Below are positions 7,012 to 16,164 of a stretch of DNA of 31,858 bases, one piece after another (positions within the stretch are counted from its first letter, which is position 1; every line of letters starts with the position of its first letter). Position numbers and translations under genes: made by a program. The notes under the pieces were generated by a model that was not told where the DNA came from, searched no databases, and saw nothing but the letters and a program-made list of their open reading frames with translations. This DNA is from Bacteroidota bacterium. Lineage in GTDB: Bacteria > Bacteroidota > Bacteroidia > Bacteroidales > VadinHA17. The DNA is taken from NCBI GenBank assembly GCA_021816545.1, contig JAKAXP010000004.1, forward strand, positions 1-31,858. The letters run 5' to 3'.

Positions 7012-8292
7012 ATGGGACTCAAGCACCGGCTTATAATTATGAACTTCCTCCAGTTCTTCATGTGGGGGGCATGGATGATGACACTGGGTCATTACGGGTT
7101 CGTGGAGAAACAATGGAACGGAGCTGAGTTTGGGCTGGTCTTCTCAACCATGGGCTTCGCATCACTTGTCATGCCCACCCTTTTCGGGATTCTTGCAGAT
7201 AAATGGAAGGCAAATTATGTCTACGGGATACTTCACCTGTTGTTCGGGGCGACAATGTGCTTTCTGCCTCTGATTGAAGCACCCATACCCTTCTTCTGGC
7301 TTCTGCTGCTTGCAATGTGCTTTTATATGCCGACAATCGGTCTGAATAATTCTGTAGGTTTCAGGCTGCTTAAAAGTGAAGGTAAAGATCCGACAAAGTA
7401 CTTCCCGCCGATCAGGGTGTGGGGTACTGTTGGCTTTATCATTGCAATGTGGGTTACAAACTTCTTCACCAAACCCTGGGGCCTGGGATATAGCATAAAA
7501 GTCTCTTTCATTATTGCAGCTGTTTCCGCATTTTGCCTTGCCCTCTATTCATTCTTCATGTTGCCGGTTGTAAGGCGTGCAAAAAGCGATACAACTGAAA
7601 AGAAGACATGGGTTCAGAACCTGGGGCTGGAAGCATTTGTGCTGTTCCGGCAGAAGAAAATGTTATTGTTTTTCATATTCAGCATGCTGCTGGGCGGAGC
7701 CCTTCAATTGACAAATGCCTACGGTGACAGTTTTCTCCAGGATGCCACAGTCTTTCCGAAGGGGGGCATCATTAACAACTTCTCCACCATCATTCTGTCA
7801 ATTTCGCAGATCTCCGAAACACTGTTTATCCTTTCAATACCATTCTTCCTGAGGCATTTCGGCATCAAGAAAGTGATGCTGTTAAGTATGATAGCATGGG
7901 TATTGCGTTTTGGTCTGTTCGGCCTGGCTGACAATACAGTCACAGGTTTTGTGCTGATTATTACCTCCTGCATTGTTTATGGAATGGCATTTGATTTCTT
8001 CAATATCTCGGGAGCCCTGTTTGTGGAACAAAACACTGACTCAAAGATCACTGCCTCGGCACAGGGGGTTTTTATGCTGATGACCAACGGAATAGGTGCG
8101 GTGCTTGGCAATATTATTGCGGGGCAGGTTATCAAAAACTGGTTTGAAGACCCCGTAACCCTCATCAAAGACTGGCCTGGAATCTGGATATCATTTGCCG
8201 GTTATGCCCTCGTTGTGGCAATCCTGTTCGCTATCCTTTTCAGGCACAGGCATGTCCCGGAAGAGACGGAGGTGGCTAACCAAGCATTATAA
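7012..8292 (+). CDS. nupG: Nucleoside permease, NHS family (NupG-like)
   Basis: 426 residues with about twelve hydrophobic segments; inner-membrane proton-coupled nucleoside uptake. The sequence follows E. coli NupG closely through characteristic segments: LKxxLxIMNFLQFFMWGAW at the N-terminus, GILADKW after the second helix, YFPPIRVWGTVGFIIAMWV, FFIFSMLLGGALQ, SISQISETLFILSIPFF, and YGMAFDFFNISGALFVE before the last helices. It cooperates with upp in salvage. Its last 17 bases overlap the 3' end of the convergent zinc transporter gene (8276-8292). Confidence 0.9.
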   Translation: MGLKHRLIIMNFLQFFMWGAWMMTLGHYGFVEKQWNGAEFGLVFSTMGFASLVMPTLFGILADKWKANYVYGILHLLFGATMCFLPLIEAPIPFFWLLLLAMCFYMPTIGLNNSVGFRLLKSEGKDPTKYFPPIRVWGTVGFIIAMWVTNFFTKPWGLGYSIKVSFIIAAVSAFCLALYSFFMLPVVRRAKSDTTEKKTWVQNLGLEAFVLFRQKKMLLFFIFSMLLGGALQLTNAYGDSFLQDATVFPKGGIINNFSTIILSISQISETLFILSIPFFLRHFGIKKVMLLSMIAWVLRFGLFGLADNTVTGFVLIITSCIVYGMAFDFFNISGALFVEQNTDSKITASAQGVFMLMTNGIGAVLGNIIAGQVIKNWFEDPVTLIKDWPGIWISFAGYALVVAILFAILFRHRHVPEETEVANQAL

Positions 8293-9142
8293 GGCTGAGG
8301 CCTATAACAATCATCCCGCTGATCAGCCCATAGATTGCAACGTGGTGCTTTCCGTATTTGTGGGCTGCAGGGAGCAGTTCATCGAAGGAGATATAGACCA
8401 TTATGCCGGCTACCATTGCAAATACGTAGCCAAGGCTTATATCGGAATTGAATAAAGTCAGGATAAAATAGCCTGCAAAGGCACCTACCGGTTCGGAAAA
8501 TCCTGACAGAACTGACCATGCAAGAGCTTTGCGCCGTGAGCCAGTGGCGTAATAGACCGGGACAGAAACCGCTATTCCTTCCGGAATGTTGTGTATTGCG
8601 ACGGCAATAGCAATGCTTACTCCGACAGCTACATCCGACATTGCTGCCATGAATGTTGCGATCCCTTCAGGGAAGTTATGGACACCGATTGCGATAGCAG
8701 TAAAGGTTCCTATCCTCATCAGCTTATGATCCCTTATGCTGCGTACACCGCTTTGCTGCATTTTTCTTCCCTGGCACTCCGGTTTGTCAGGATCACGTGA
8801 TTCGGGATGCATCTGCTCCACCCTTTTAAGCTCATGAGGGTTTCCCTCCGAAGGGAGAATCTTGTCAATTCCGGCAGAAAGGGCTATACCTGCGACGAAT
8901 GAAATGAATGTGAGCCAGTCGGCAATATTGTGGGCGTAATTCTGCTGCATGATGTTACCGGCTCCTGTAAGCACCTCGGTGAAAGATATGAAGATCATAA
9001 CCCCGGCTGAGAAGCCAAGTGAGAAAGCAAGAAAAGTGGTTTTTGTCCGTTTTGCAAAGAAGGCTATCAACCCGCCAATCCCGGTGGCAAGGCCTGCTAA
9101 AAGAGTGATTCCGAAGGCAAAAAGTAGCCGGGAACTATCCAT
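8276..9142 (-). CDS. zupT: ZIP family zinc/divalent metal transporter (ZupT-like)
   Basis: 288 residues from the ATG at 9142 (an adjacent in-frame TTG at 9145 is less likely). About eight membrane helices. The two metal-binding helices carry H155-NFPEGIATF and H184-NIPEGIAVSVPV, the paired HNxPEG motifs of ZupT; the C-terminal AGIMVYISFDELLP also matches. A hydrophilic loop of about 45 residues (roughly 97-141) contains His and Cys residues (HELKR, MHPES, PECQG) and could sense or buffer metal; that is inference. Predicted role is uptake of zinc and possibly other divalent metals across the inner membrane. It has its own promoter and is convergent with nupG. Confidence 0.92.
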   Translation of the reverse strand: MDSSRLLFAFGITLLAGLATGIGGLIAFFAKRTKTTFLAFSLGFSAGVMIFISFTEVLTGAGNIMQQNYAHNIADWLTFISFVAGIALSAGIDKILPSEGNPHELKRVEQMHPESRDPDKPECQGRKMQQSGVRSIRDHKLMRIGTFTAIAIGVHNFPEGIATFMAAMSDVAVGVSIAIAVAIHNIPEGIAVSVPVYYATGSRRKALAWSVLSGFSEPVGAFAGYFILTLFNSDISLGYVFAMVAGIMVYISFDELLPAAHKYGKHHVAIYGLISGMIVIGLSLIMLG

Positions 9143-9174
9143 CAATTGCCGCTATTTAGATACAGTTTAAATTA

Positions 9175-9203
9175 CAAATTTAAAAGAATAACGCAAAAAA
9201 CAA
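9175..9203 (-). promoter_or_regulatory. Promoter for zupT
   Basis: On the minus strand, TTG (9203-9201), an 18-base spacer and TAAATTTG (9182-9175) match the Bacteroidota -33/-7 arrangement. The -7 box ends about 33 bases before the ATG at 9142. This is the best-spaced promoter in the window. Confidence 0.55.
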
Positions 9204-9258
9204 CATGAGGAATATCTCCGTTGCGAAAAAACACCTTATTTAGAGATTGCAATATTGA

Positions 9259-9855
9259 ATGAACCTCTGGGATTACTATACAGTACTCGGACTGAGGCAG
9301 GGTGCTTCAGATGACGAGATCAGGAAAGCTTACAGGAAGAAGGCCATGGAGTACCATCCTGACCGGAACAATTCGCCTGATGCCCAGGAGTTGTTCATCC
9401 GTATTACCGAGGCCTATGAATACCTGATATCTCATCCGTACAGGAGGAATATCACCGAGGATGAGGTGAGGCGGAACTACCAGGCCTGGGTTGATTACCG
9501 GCGGGCGGAAGCACGAAAACGGGCTGAGGCTTATGCAAGGACCTCATACGAGGAATTCAGGAAGAGTCCCATCTACAAAAGCACAACGGTTATTGACGGA
9601 ACAATGGTGTTTCTTGGCCTCCTGCTGGCCACCATGGTTATAATCATGTCGGTATACGGCTACACCTACCGCATGAAGATAGCCTCATCACCGCGGGAGG
9701 AGCCGTCATTCCTTCTGGCAGCCGTAACCTTCATCATCGGATGTTCCTACATGATCATATCTGTAATATACCTCAGCGCCTGGATCGCACAGCAGAAGAA
9801 GAAAAGGAAACAATCTGTACATGACACACACAAGGAAAATAAGGAATCCGTTTGA
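9259..9855 (+). CDS. Membrane-anchored J-domain (DnaJ-like) protein
   Basis: 198 residues. An N-terminal J domain (about 4-68) contains the Hsp70-activating HPD at residues 33-35, preceded by the helix II KAYRKKAMEY. A charged linker follows, then two membrane segments (about 112-134 and 151-176) and a lysine-rich tail. There is no Gly/Phe-rich or zinc-finger region, so this is a class III J protein that should recruit DnaK to the inner-membrane surface. The client is unknown. Its final 35 bases overlap the start of the thioesterase gene in another frame, suggesting coupled translation. Confidence 0.88.
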   Translation: MNLWDYYTVLGLRQGASDDEIRKAYRKKAMEYHPDRNNSPDAQELFIRITEAYEYLISHPYRRNITEDEVRRNYQAWVDYRRAEARKRAEAYARTSYEEFRKSPIYKSTTVIDGTMVFLGLLLATMVIIMSVYGYTYRMKIASSPREEPSFLLAAVTFIIGCSYMIISVIYLSAWIAQQKKKRKQSVHDTHKENKESV

Positions 9856-10306
9856 TGCGGACCAGAACAAATGTTTCGGATGCGGCCCGAATAATCATGC
9901 CGGTCTTAAGCTGACATTCGAGGAAGATGACGAGAAGCTCTTTGCCTCATGGGAGCCTGATCCCTGTTTCCAGGGTTATATCAACGTCCTTCACGGCGGC
10001 ATCATTGCAACCCTTCTTGACGAGGTTGGCGCCTGGTGCATCTATATCAAGGCAGGGACCTCCGGTGTTACATCCTCAATGACTGTCAGATATCTGAAAC
10101 CCGTGCACATAAGCAAGGGAAGGGTGAAGGTTGAGGCCCGCCTTCTGGATAAGGGTGAAAAGAATGCCCTGATATCTACTGTCCTGTTTGACGGTGAAGG
10201 GAAGAAGTGTGCTGAAGCTGATCTCGATTACTTCACATACCCGGAGAAAATCGCCCGCGGGCGCTATTATTACCCGGGGAGGGAAGCGTTTTATTACCCT
10301 GAATGA
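9821..10306 (+). CDS. PaaI/4HBT-type hotdog-fold thioesterase
   Basis: 161 residues, the size of a single hotdog domain. NPFDADQNKCFGCGPNNHAGL, with Cys18-x-x-Cys21, is the N-terminal signature of one PaaI subgroup. The central-helix motif is LHGGIIATLLDEVGAW, with His58-Gly-Gly and the candidate catalytic/positioning Asp67. It is predicted to hydrolyse an acyl-CoA; the substrate cannot be told. The only usable ATG (9821) lies inside the upstream J-domain gene, a 35-base overlap. The repeat copy B begins 27 bases after the stop. Confidence 0.88.
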   Translation: MTHTRKIRNPFDADQNKCFGCGPNNHAGLKLTFEEDDEKLFASWEPDPCFQGYINVLHGGIIATLLDEVGAWCIYIKAGTSGVTSSMTVRYLKPVHISKGRVKVEARLLDKGEKNALISTVLFDGEGKKCAEADLDYFTYPEKIARGRYYYPGREAFYYPE

Positions 10307-10333
10307 CATTATCCAGGATGGATCCTCTTTCCC

Positions 10334-10420
10334 GGTACTGCCATTGCGATCCGGCAGCCGGCGGATGCAGAATCAATTCTCCTTCAATCCACTGCCAACT
10401 GCCCACTGGTACTGCCGACT
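10334..10420 (-). repeat. Intergenic modular repeat element, copy B (single unit, inverted)
   Basis: Read on the minus strand, this stretch begins AGTCGGCAGTACCAGT (from 10420), as does the left end of copy A at 3186. A unit of about 61 bases (10403-10343) follows and contains ATCCGCCGGCTGCCGGAT (10366-10349), which differs from the copy A palindrome at one position of 18. Six bases after the palindrome comes GGCAGTACC (10342-10334), again a flanking direct repeat. GGCAGT occurs at 10416, 10403, 10396 and 10342 (minus-strand starts). It fills most of the gap between the convergent thioesterase and tsaD genes. Because the two sites differ in sequence but share structure, I read them as members of one dispersed family. 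Confidence 0.85.
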
Positions 10421-10424
10421 AATT

Positions 10425-11450
10425 CTACGTATCAATGCGTGCGAGTGGTATCACGCTGTGATCCGTAAAATCAGATCGCAGGTACTTATAATAACCTGTG
10501 ATTCCGATCATTGCCGCATTATCAGTAGTATACCTCAGTTCAGGCAGGAAGATATTCCAACCCCGTTTCTCAGCTTCCCGGGTTGCAGCCCTCCTCAGGC
10601 CGGCATTTGCCGAGACACCCCCTGCAATCCCTATCTCCCTGATACCGGTCTCTTTAGAGGCCCTTAAAAGCTTTGCAATGAGTATCTCTGTTATCGTTTT
10701 CTGAAGTGATGCAGCCAGGTCATTGAGATTCTTTTCGATGAAACCCGGATCTTCAGCCACCCTGTCACGGAGGAAGTAGAGAAAACTTGTCTTCAGCCCT
10801 GAAAAACTGAAATTCAGACCCTGGATCCGGGGTTTGGCAAACCTGAACGCATCAGGATTTCCTTCTGCTGCCAGCTTGTCAATAACCGGGCCGCCGGGGT
10901 ACGGGAGTCCCATCACCTTGGCGCATTTGTCAAATGCTTCGCCGGCTGCGTCATCGATTGTGTTTCCGATGAGTTCCATGGAGAGATGGTCACGGATAAT
11001 TATAAGCTGGGTGTGTCCGCCTGATACCAGCAGGCACAGGAACGGGAACTGCGGGATACGGTTATCCCTGCCGTGCTCCATGGCGAAATGTGACATTACA
11101 TGGGCCTGAAGGTGATTCACCGCAATGAGGGGGATGTTGCGGGCCAGGGCAAACCCTTTGGCGAAGGATGTTCCCACCAGGAGCGAGCCGAGCAAGCCGG
11201 GTCCGCGGGTAAAGGCAACGGCGCTTACCTCATCTGCCCTTTTGCCGGCCCTTGCAAGAGCCTGGTCAACGACAGGGACAATGTTTGCCTGGTGTGCCCT
11301 GGAGGCCAGTTCCGGCACCACCCCTCCGTAGGCCTTGTGGACAGCCTGGTTTGCTATCAGGTTTGAGAGGACGAATCCGTCGCAGATCACCGCTGCTGAT
11401 GTGTCGTCGCAGGACGATTCTATCGCCAGGATCGTAATTTCTGGTGCCAT
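10425..11450 (-). CDS. tsaD: tRNA N6-threonylcarbamoyladenosine (t6A) transferase subunit TsaD
   Basis: 341 residues, full length. Catalyses the final transfer of the threonylcarbamoyl group to A37 of ANN-decoding tRNAs, with TsaB and TsaE. The N-terminal LAIESSCDDTSAAV is the ASKHA phosphate-binding segment. The metal-binding histidines are H113 and H117 in NHLQAH. LLVSGGHTQL and IGIAGGVSANAGL are further nucleotide-pocket motifs. The C-terminal RYTTDNAAMIG holds the last conserved Asp. It is divergent from tamB with a 53-base gap, a neighbour arrangement I believe is common in Bacteroidota. Confidence 0.97.
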   Translation of the reverse strand: MAPEITILAIESSCDDTSAAVICDGFVLSNLIANQAVHKAYGGVVPELASRAHQANIVPVVDQALARAGKRADEVSAVAFTRGPGLLGSLLVGTSFAKGFALARNIPLIAVNHLQAHVMSHFAMEHGRDNRIPQFPFLCLLVSGGHTQLIIIRDHLSMELIGNTIDDAAGEAFDKCAKVMGLPYPGGPVIDKLAAEGNPDAFRFAKPRIQGLNFSFSGLKTSFLYFLRDRVAEDPGFIEKNLNDLAASLQKTITEILIAKLLRASKETGIREIGIAGGVSANAGLRRAATREAEKRGWNIFLPELRYTTDNAAMIGITGYYKYLRSDFTDHSVIPLARIDT

Positions 11451-11451
11451 T

Positions 11452-11479
11452 TTTGTATCACTCTTTTTTTATAACTTCG
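11452..11479 (+). promoter_or_regulatory. Possible promoter for tamB
   Basis: TTTG (11452-11455), a 16-base spacer and TAACTTCG (11472-11479; one mismatch to TAnnTTTG), ending 24 bases before the tamB ATG. The spacer is slightly short. Confidence 0.35.
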
Positions 11480-11503
11480 CCTGCGGCGGGAATCTTTTCG
11501 TGA

Positions 11504-14500
11504 ATGGCCAAAATTATTAAAAAAATCGTCAGGGTCCTTCTCATCATAACAGCAGTGCTGATTATGGTGCCGCTGATACTCTTCCTTCTGCTGCAGGCGC
11601 CCAAGATCCAGACCTGGGCGGTGAACAGGGTGACCGGAATCATCGCTTCCGGGACAGGTGCCGAAATCTCGGTCCGAAGGGTCTCCTATTCAATGTGGCA
11701 CGAGATAGTGCTTGATGATATCCTCTTCAGGGATCTGAAGGGTGATACTTTGCTGGCGGCAAAACGGGTGGATCTGAGAATCAGGGAAATAAGGCCTTCA
11801 CATAACCATTACCGTTTTGGGAGCATTGATGTTTTTGAACCTGATTTCAGGATGGTGCAGGACACCACCGGGATACTGAACCTCACGGAATATCTCGAAT
11901 CAATTTCCGGGAATAAAACTCCGGACACCACAAGGACTATTGACGTTCGCTTTGCCGATATTGATCTGTTTGACGGCTCATACATCCTGGCTGACATGTC
12001 TGACACCGTCGGGATAATCGCGGGAAGCGTCAATTTTAAAAACATGCGCCTGACCGGAATTAACGGTAAGGTCAGGGATCTGCGTATAATTCCTGATTCT
12101 GTAAGCATGGTGATCAGGGGGCTTTCTTTCAGTGAGGCTGGCGGTTTTGTCAGCAGGAGCACTGACATGAACTTTGCTGTGACCGGAAGCAGCCTGTATT
12201 TCAGGGAGATGGACATCCTCACTGACTCCAGTGCCATCTCGGCGGAAAAGATCCTTCTCATGCCCCGTGACACAAGCTCATGGAGGGATTTTGTCAATGA
12301 GGTGAGAATGGATTTCCTCTTCAGCAACTCGGTGGTGAACACTTCTGACCTGGCCTTCTTCGTAAAACCGCTGACCGGTATAAGCGAGAAAATAAGCATG
12401 TCGGGAAGGGTTACAGGTACGGTTGCAGAGATGAAAGGCCGGAATATTAGGATTGATTACGAGTCATCCACGAGGCTCCGGTTTGATTTTGACATCTCCG
12501 GACTCCCCTCATTCAACGAAAGTTATCTTTTCATTGATTTCACTGACATGAAGACACGGGCTGCCGATATTGAAAGGTTCACCATACCCGGCAGGAAACC
12601 ACTGATTCTTCCTCCCGTTGCACATGATATGGGATTGATTTCCTACAAGGGAAGCTTTACGGGCTTCACAACCGATTTCGTCTCATTTGGTACCCTGACA
12701 ACTGACCGCGGCACCTTTGACACTGACCTTTCTCTCAGGCCTGACGGTAAAAACAGTTTTGGATTCAGGGGTTCCCTCCGCACCAGCGGGGTTGATCTTG
12801 GATACGTTGCAAAGAATGAGGAGATGTTCGGCGGACTGTGGATGCATGCTGAAATAGACGGATCAATGAGGTCGTCAAGCCATCTGACCGCAAATATCAA
12901 CGGAGTAATTGACAGCGTGGAGATAAACAGTTACCTCTACAGGAATATCTCCGTGTCAGGCAGTTATGCCGACAAGATCTGGGACGGAACAGTAGCTGTG
13001 CGCGAACCCAACATTGAAATGGATCTGATGGGCAGGTTTGACCTTAATAAGAGCATGCCCGAATTTGATTTCACCCTTAACCTCGCAAGCGCAGACCTGC
13101 ACACGCTGAACCTTGTCAAAAAGGACTCTGTCTTCAGGGCCACGGCGCTTGTAACGGCCAACTTCAGGGGCAACACAACTGACAATCTCGAAGGAGATCT
13201 GAGACTTATCAACTCCACCCTGCAGAACTCAAACGGTAAACTTAATATTTACGACTTCCTGATAAATTCCGAAATAGTAAACGGAGAACCTCTGCTTAAG
13301 CTGAGATCAGATTTTGCCGATGCCGAGATAAGGGGTCATTATTCCCTTGACGCAATCGGAAGAAGTGTCGGGGTGATACTTGCAGACCTTTTCCCCTCGC
13401 GGTTCAGCCGGCCGGAGGCAAAAAAGGGGGAGAATACGGATGAAGCCATGTTCGCGGTTGACGCAAGGTTCAAAAGGATTGACAAGCTGAATGACTTTCT
13501 GGGCACCGGACTTAGTATCTCTGACGGAACAAAGCTGACAGGGCATTTCTGGTCTGACCGTCCCGAAATCATTGCCGGACTGAAATCCGATGCAATTACC
13601 TACCAGGGAGTCCGCCTGGGCACGATGAACCTGACCGGCGCAATGCAGGATGGCATATTGAAGGTTGACCTTTCCGCCGACACGGTTCTTCTCCCTGACA
13701 GGTCCGTTCTCGGGAATTTTACCCTTGCGGCAGTTAGCAGCAGGGATACAACTGATCTAGGCCTGAAATGGGACAATAAAGACGGAGGCCGGACAATAGG
13801 TGAGCTGAAGACGAGGGGCTTTTTCAGTACCGGAGAAGAGAACAGACCCATGCTTACCGTTGCAGTTATGCCTTCAGAAGTGACAGTCAGCAACACACTC
13901 TGGAACATAAGTCCTGCACGCATAGTGATTGACTCAGCCACCACCTTTTTTGACAACATCCTGGTAAGCAGCAGGACCAAATATATCAGTCTTGGCGGAC
14001 GGATCTCAAGAAATCCGGATGAGAAGCTCACTCTGAACTTTGAAGGGCTGAACATGTCATACCTCAATAATCTGCTGAACAGAAAAGCTGACGGATCATC
14101 CGAGGCTGTACAGATGAAGTTTGAAGGCCTGATGGGCGGTAACCTCGTACTTTCCGATGTCTATGAAAACCTTCTTTTTGAGAGCAGGATAGAAATCACT
14201 GACTTCAGGCTTAATGACAACAACTATGGCATAGTGACAATCAGCAGTGAGTGGGATCCGAGGAGAAAGCTTGCTGTAATTAAGGCGGGGAATGACTTCG
14301 CAGGGCGTAAGTCGATTGACATCAGCGGAACCTACTCCCCTTCTGCCCGGGTGGCTGAAATAGCGGCCACTGCGATGGATCTTCCTCTGGATGTAATAAA
14401 TCCGTTTGTAAGTGCCTTTGCTTCTGACATACGCGGTTTTGGGTCAGGAACCATCAGGCTGAAGGGAAAGCCAAAGTCGCTGGAACTTACAGGTGCTGTG

Positions 14501-16039
14501 ATGGCGCATGATGCCTCAATGAAAATCGACTTCCTTCAGACAAGGTACAGTTTCTCCGACAGCATCAGGTTCTCACCCAATGGTATCATCTTCAGGAATA
14601 TAAAGATATTTGACGAGAAGAAGAACCAGGGTACTGTCAATGGAATGATAACCCATAATTCCTTCAATGATATAGGTGTCAGTTTTGACATCAACATGGA
14701 CAAAATGCTGGTTCTCAATACCAAGCCAAAGGACAGTGACATGTTCTACGGGACTGCTTATGCCTCAGGTTATGCCGGCATCCGGGGCAATGAAGAGAAA
14801 CTTGTGTTCAATATTTCTGCCCGGACTGCACCCAACACCGAGTTTATTGTGCCTCTGAACTCTTCGGCCAGTGTGAGCGATTACCCGTATATAGAATTTG
14901 TAAATCCTGCCGCTGACGAACAGAAGAAGGAACAGGTTCAGGCCCAGAACAGTTTCGTAAGACAGGAAGAGGGAAGCAAGATTGAGCTTAATTTTGACCT
15001 TGATGTAACCCCTGAGGCAGAGGTTCAGCTTATCCTGGACGAGACTTCAGGCGGAGTAATCAGGGGAAAGGGTGAAGGCAAACTGAACATATCACTTAAT
15101 TCGAGGGGTGATGTCCGTATGGCTGGCAACTACGTCATCAGTGACGGTGACTACCTTTTCACCCTCGGGAATATACTGAACAAGCGGTTTGCTGTTGAGG
15201 AGGGAGGAACGATTTCATGGAACGGCGCCATAGAGGATGCCAGTCTGAATATAAGGGCTCTTTACAAGACGAAGGCTTCATTGTCAGAGATATTCGGTGA
15301 GGAGGAGTTCGCGGAACTCAAGATGAAACTCCCGGTTGAGTGCATACTGAGCCTCACCGACAGGCTGATGAATCCCACAATCAGTTTTGATATAAATCTT
15401 CCGACCGCTGACGAACGTACCCGTGAAGTGCTGAGGGTTGCAATTGACACGGAGGAAGAGCTGAGCCGGCAGTTCCTCTACCTGCTTGTGATGAACAGCT
15501 TTTATCCTGATCCCCTGCTTTACAATGCTGGAAATACAACAGGAACACCATACGGGCAGTCCGGATCATCTGTTTCCACGAACGTAGGTTTCACCACAAC
15601 CACGGAGATGCTTTCCAACCAGCTCAGCAACTGGCTTTCGCAGATAAGCAACGATTTTGATATAGGATTCAACTACAGGCCGGGAAGCGAACTCACCGAC
15701 CAGGAGGTGGAACTGGCACTGTCAACACAGTTGCTCAATGACAAGGTAAGCCTGAACGGCAACGTGGATGTCAGGGGGAACCAGGCAAATACATCTGCAA
15801 GCAACATTAGCGGTGAGTTTACCGTTGAGGTCAAGCTGACTGACATGTTCAGGTTCAAGGTATTCAACCGGTCAAACTATAACCTGTACTACCAGGTTCA
15901 TCCGTATACCCAGGGTGTTGGCCTGTTCTACAGGCGAGACTTCAACACCCTTAAGGATCTGTTTATCAGGCCGGAAGAGAAGAAAAGAAAGAACATCAAA
16001 CGTCCATCAGAATCTGAAGGTGAAACTGCGGCCAAATAA
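11504..16039 (+). CDS. tamB: TamB-like translocation and assembly module protein (AsmA-like, DUF490)
   Basis: 1511 residues. A cytoplasmic KIIKKIVR stretch and one N-terminal membrane helix (about 8-28) anchor the protein in the inner membrane. A very long beta-rich periplasmic body follows, with AsmA/TamB repeats of alternating hydrophobic and polar residues. The C-terminal DUF490/TamB domain occupies roughly residues 1050-1480; its hallmarks include NYVISDGDYLFTLGNIL and RFAVEEGGTISWNGAIEDA. TamB-type proteins form bridges between the membranes and are implicated in outer-membrane protein and phospholipid transport; which role applies here is inference. The size is normal for the Bacteroidota form, larger than E. 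coli TamB. A Lys/Arg-rich tail ends the protein. Confidence 0.93.
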   Translation: MAKIIKKIVRVLLIITAVLIMVPLILFLLLQAPKIQTWAVNRVTGIIASGTGAEISVRRVSYSMWHEIVLDDILFRDLKGDTLLAAKRVDLRIREIRPSHNHYRFGSIDVFEPDFRMVQDTTGILNLTEYLESISGNKTPDTTRTIDVRFADIDLFDGSYILADMSDTVGIIAGSVNFKNMRLTGINGKVRDLRIIPDSVSMVIRGLSFSEAGGFVSRSTDMNFAVTGSSLYFREMDILTDSSAISAEKILLMPRDTSSWRDFVNEVRMDFLFSNSVVNTSDLAFFVKPLTGISEKISMSGRVTGTVAEMKGRNIRIDYESSTRLRFDFDISGLPSFNESYLFIDFTDMKTRAADIERFTIPGRKPLILPPVAHDMGLISYKGSFTGFTTDFVSFGTLTTDRGTFDTDLSLRPDGKNSFGFRGSLRTSGVDLGYVAKNEEMFGGLWMHAEIDGSMRSSSHLTANINGVIDSVEINSYLYRNISVSGSYADKIWDGTVAVREPNIEMDLMGRFDLNKSMPEFDFTLNLASADLHTLNLVKKDSVFRATALVTANFRGNTTDNLEGDLRLINSTLQNSNGKLNIYDFLINSEIVNGEPLLKLRSDFADAEIRGHYSLDAIGRSVGVILADLFPSRFSRPEAKKGENTDEAMFAVDARFKRIDKLNDFLGTGLSISDGTKLTGHFWSDRPEIIAGLKSDAITYQGVRLGTMNLTGAMQDGILKVDLSADTVLLPDRSVLGNFTLAAVSSRDTTDLGLKWDNKDGGRTIGELKTRGFFSTGEENRPMLTVAVMPSEVTVSNTLWNISPARIVIDSATTFFDNILVSSRTKYISLGGRISRNPDEKLTLNFEGLNMSYLNNLLNRKADGSSEAVQMKFEGLMGGNLVLSDVYENLLFESRIEITDFRLNDNNYGIVTISSEWDPRRKLAVIKAGNDFAGRKSIDISGTYSPSARVAEIAATAMDLPLDVINPFVSAFASDIRGFGSGTIRLKGKPKSLELTGAVMAHDASMKIDFLQTRYSFSDSIRFSPNGIIFRNIKIFDEKKNQGTVNGMITHNSFNDIGVSFDINMDKMLVLNTKPKDSDMFYGTAYASGYAGIRGNEEKLVFNISARTAPNTEFIVPLNSSASVSDYPYIEFVNPAADEQKKEQVQAQNSFVRQEEGSKIELNFDLDVTPEAEVQLILDETSGGVIRGKGEGKLNISLNSRGDVRMAGNYVISDGDYLFTLGNILNKRFAVEEGGTISWNGAIEDASLNIRALYKTKASLSEIFGEEEFAELKMKLPVECILSLTDRLMNPTISFDINLPTADERTREVLRVAIDTEEELSRQFLYLLVMNSFYPDPLLYNAGNTTGTPYGQSGSSVSTNVGFTTTTEMLSNQLSNWLSQISNDFDIGFNYRPGSELTDQEVELALSTQLLNDKVSLNGNVDVRGNQANTSASNISGEFTVEVKLTDMFRFKVFNRSNYNLYYQVHPYTQGVGLFYRRDFNTLKDLFIRPEEKKRKNIKRPSESEGETAAK
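11509..11516 (-). promoter_or_regulatory. Possible -7 promoter element for tsaD
   Basis: Minus-strand TAATTTTG matches TAnnTTTG exactly and lies about 58 bases before the tsaD ATG, within the first codons of tamB. The two divergent promoters would overlap. Confidence 0.35.
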
Positions 16040-16105
16040 CCTTTCAACAATAGCTTCCATTTATCAACAATGGGATACTTACAGGGGATTAAAGCCGTTT
16101 TTTAC

Positions 16106-16129
16106 TATATTCGCGCGATGATACGCGAA
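16106..16129 (+). promoter_or_regulatory. Possible exbB promoter with overlapping inverted repeat
   Basis: TATATTCG (16106-16113) resembles the -7 consensus with one mismatch. Overlapping it is a perfect inverted repeat TTCGCG (16110-16115), 8-base spacer, CGCGAA (16124-16129). It lies about 35 bases before the exbB ATG and would cover the -7 box and likely transcription start. It could be an operator or a 5' RNA hairpin. Confidence 0.4.
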
Positions 16130-16164
16130 GCAAGTCAAACTGTTAACATCTTAAAATCAGAAAA

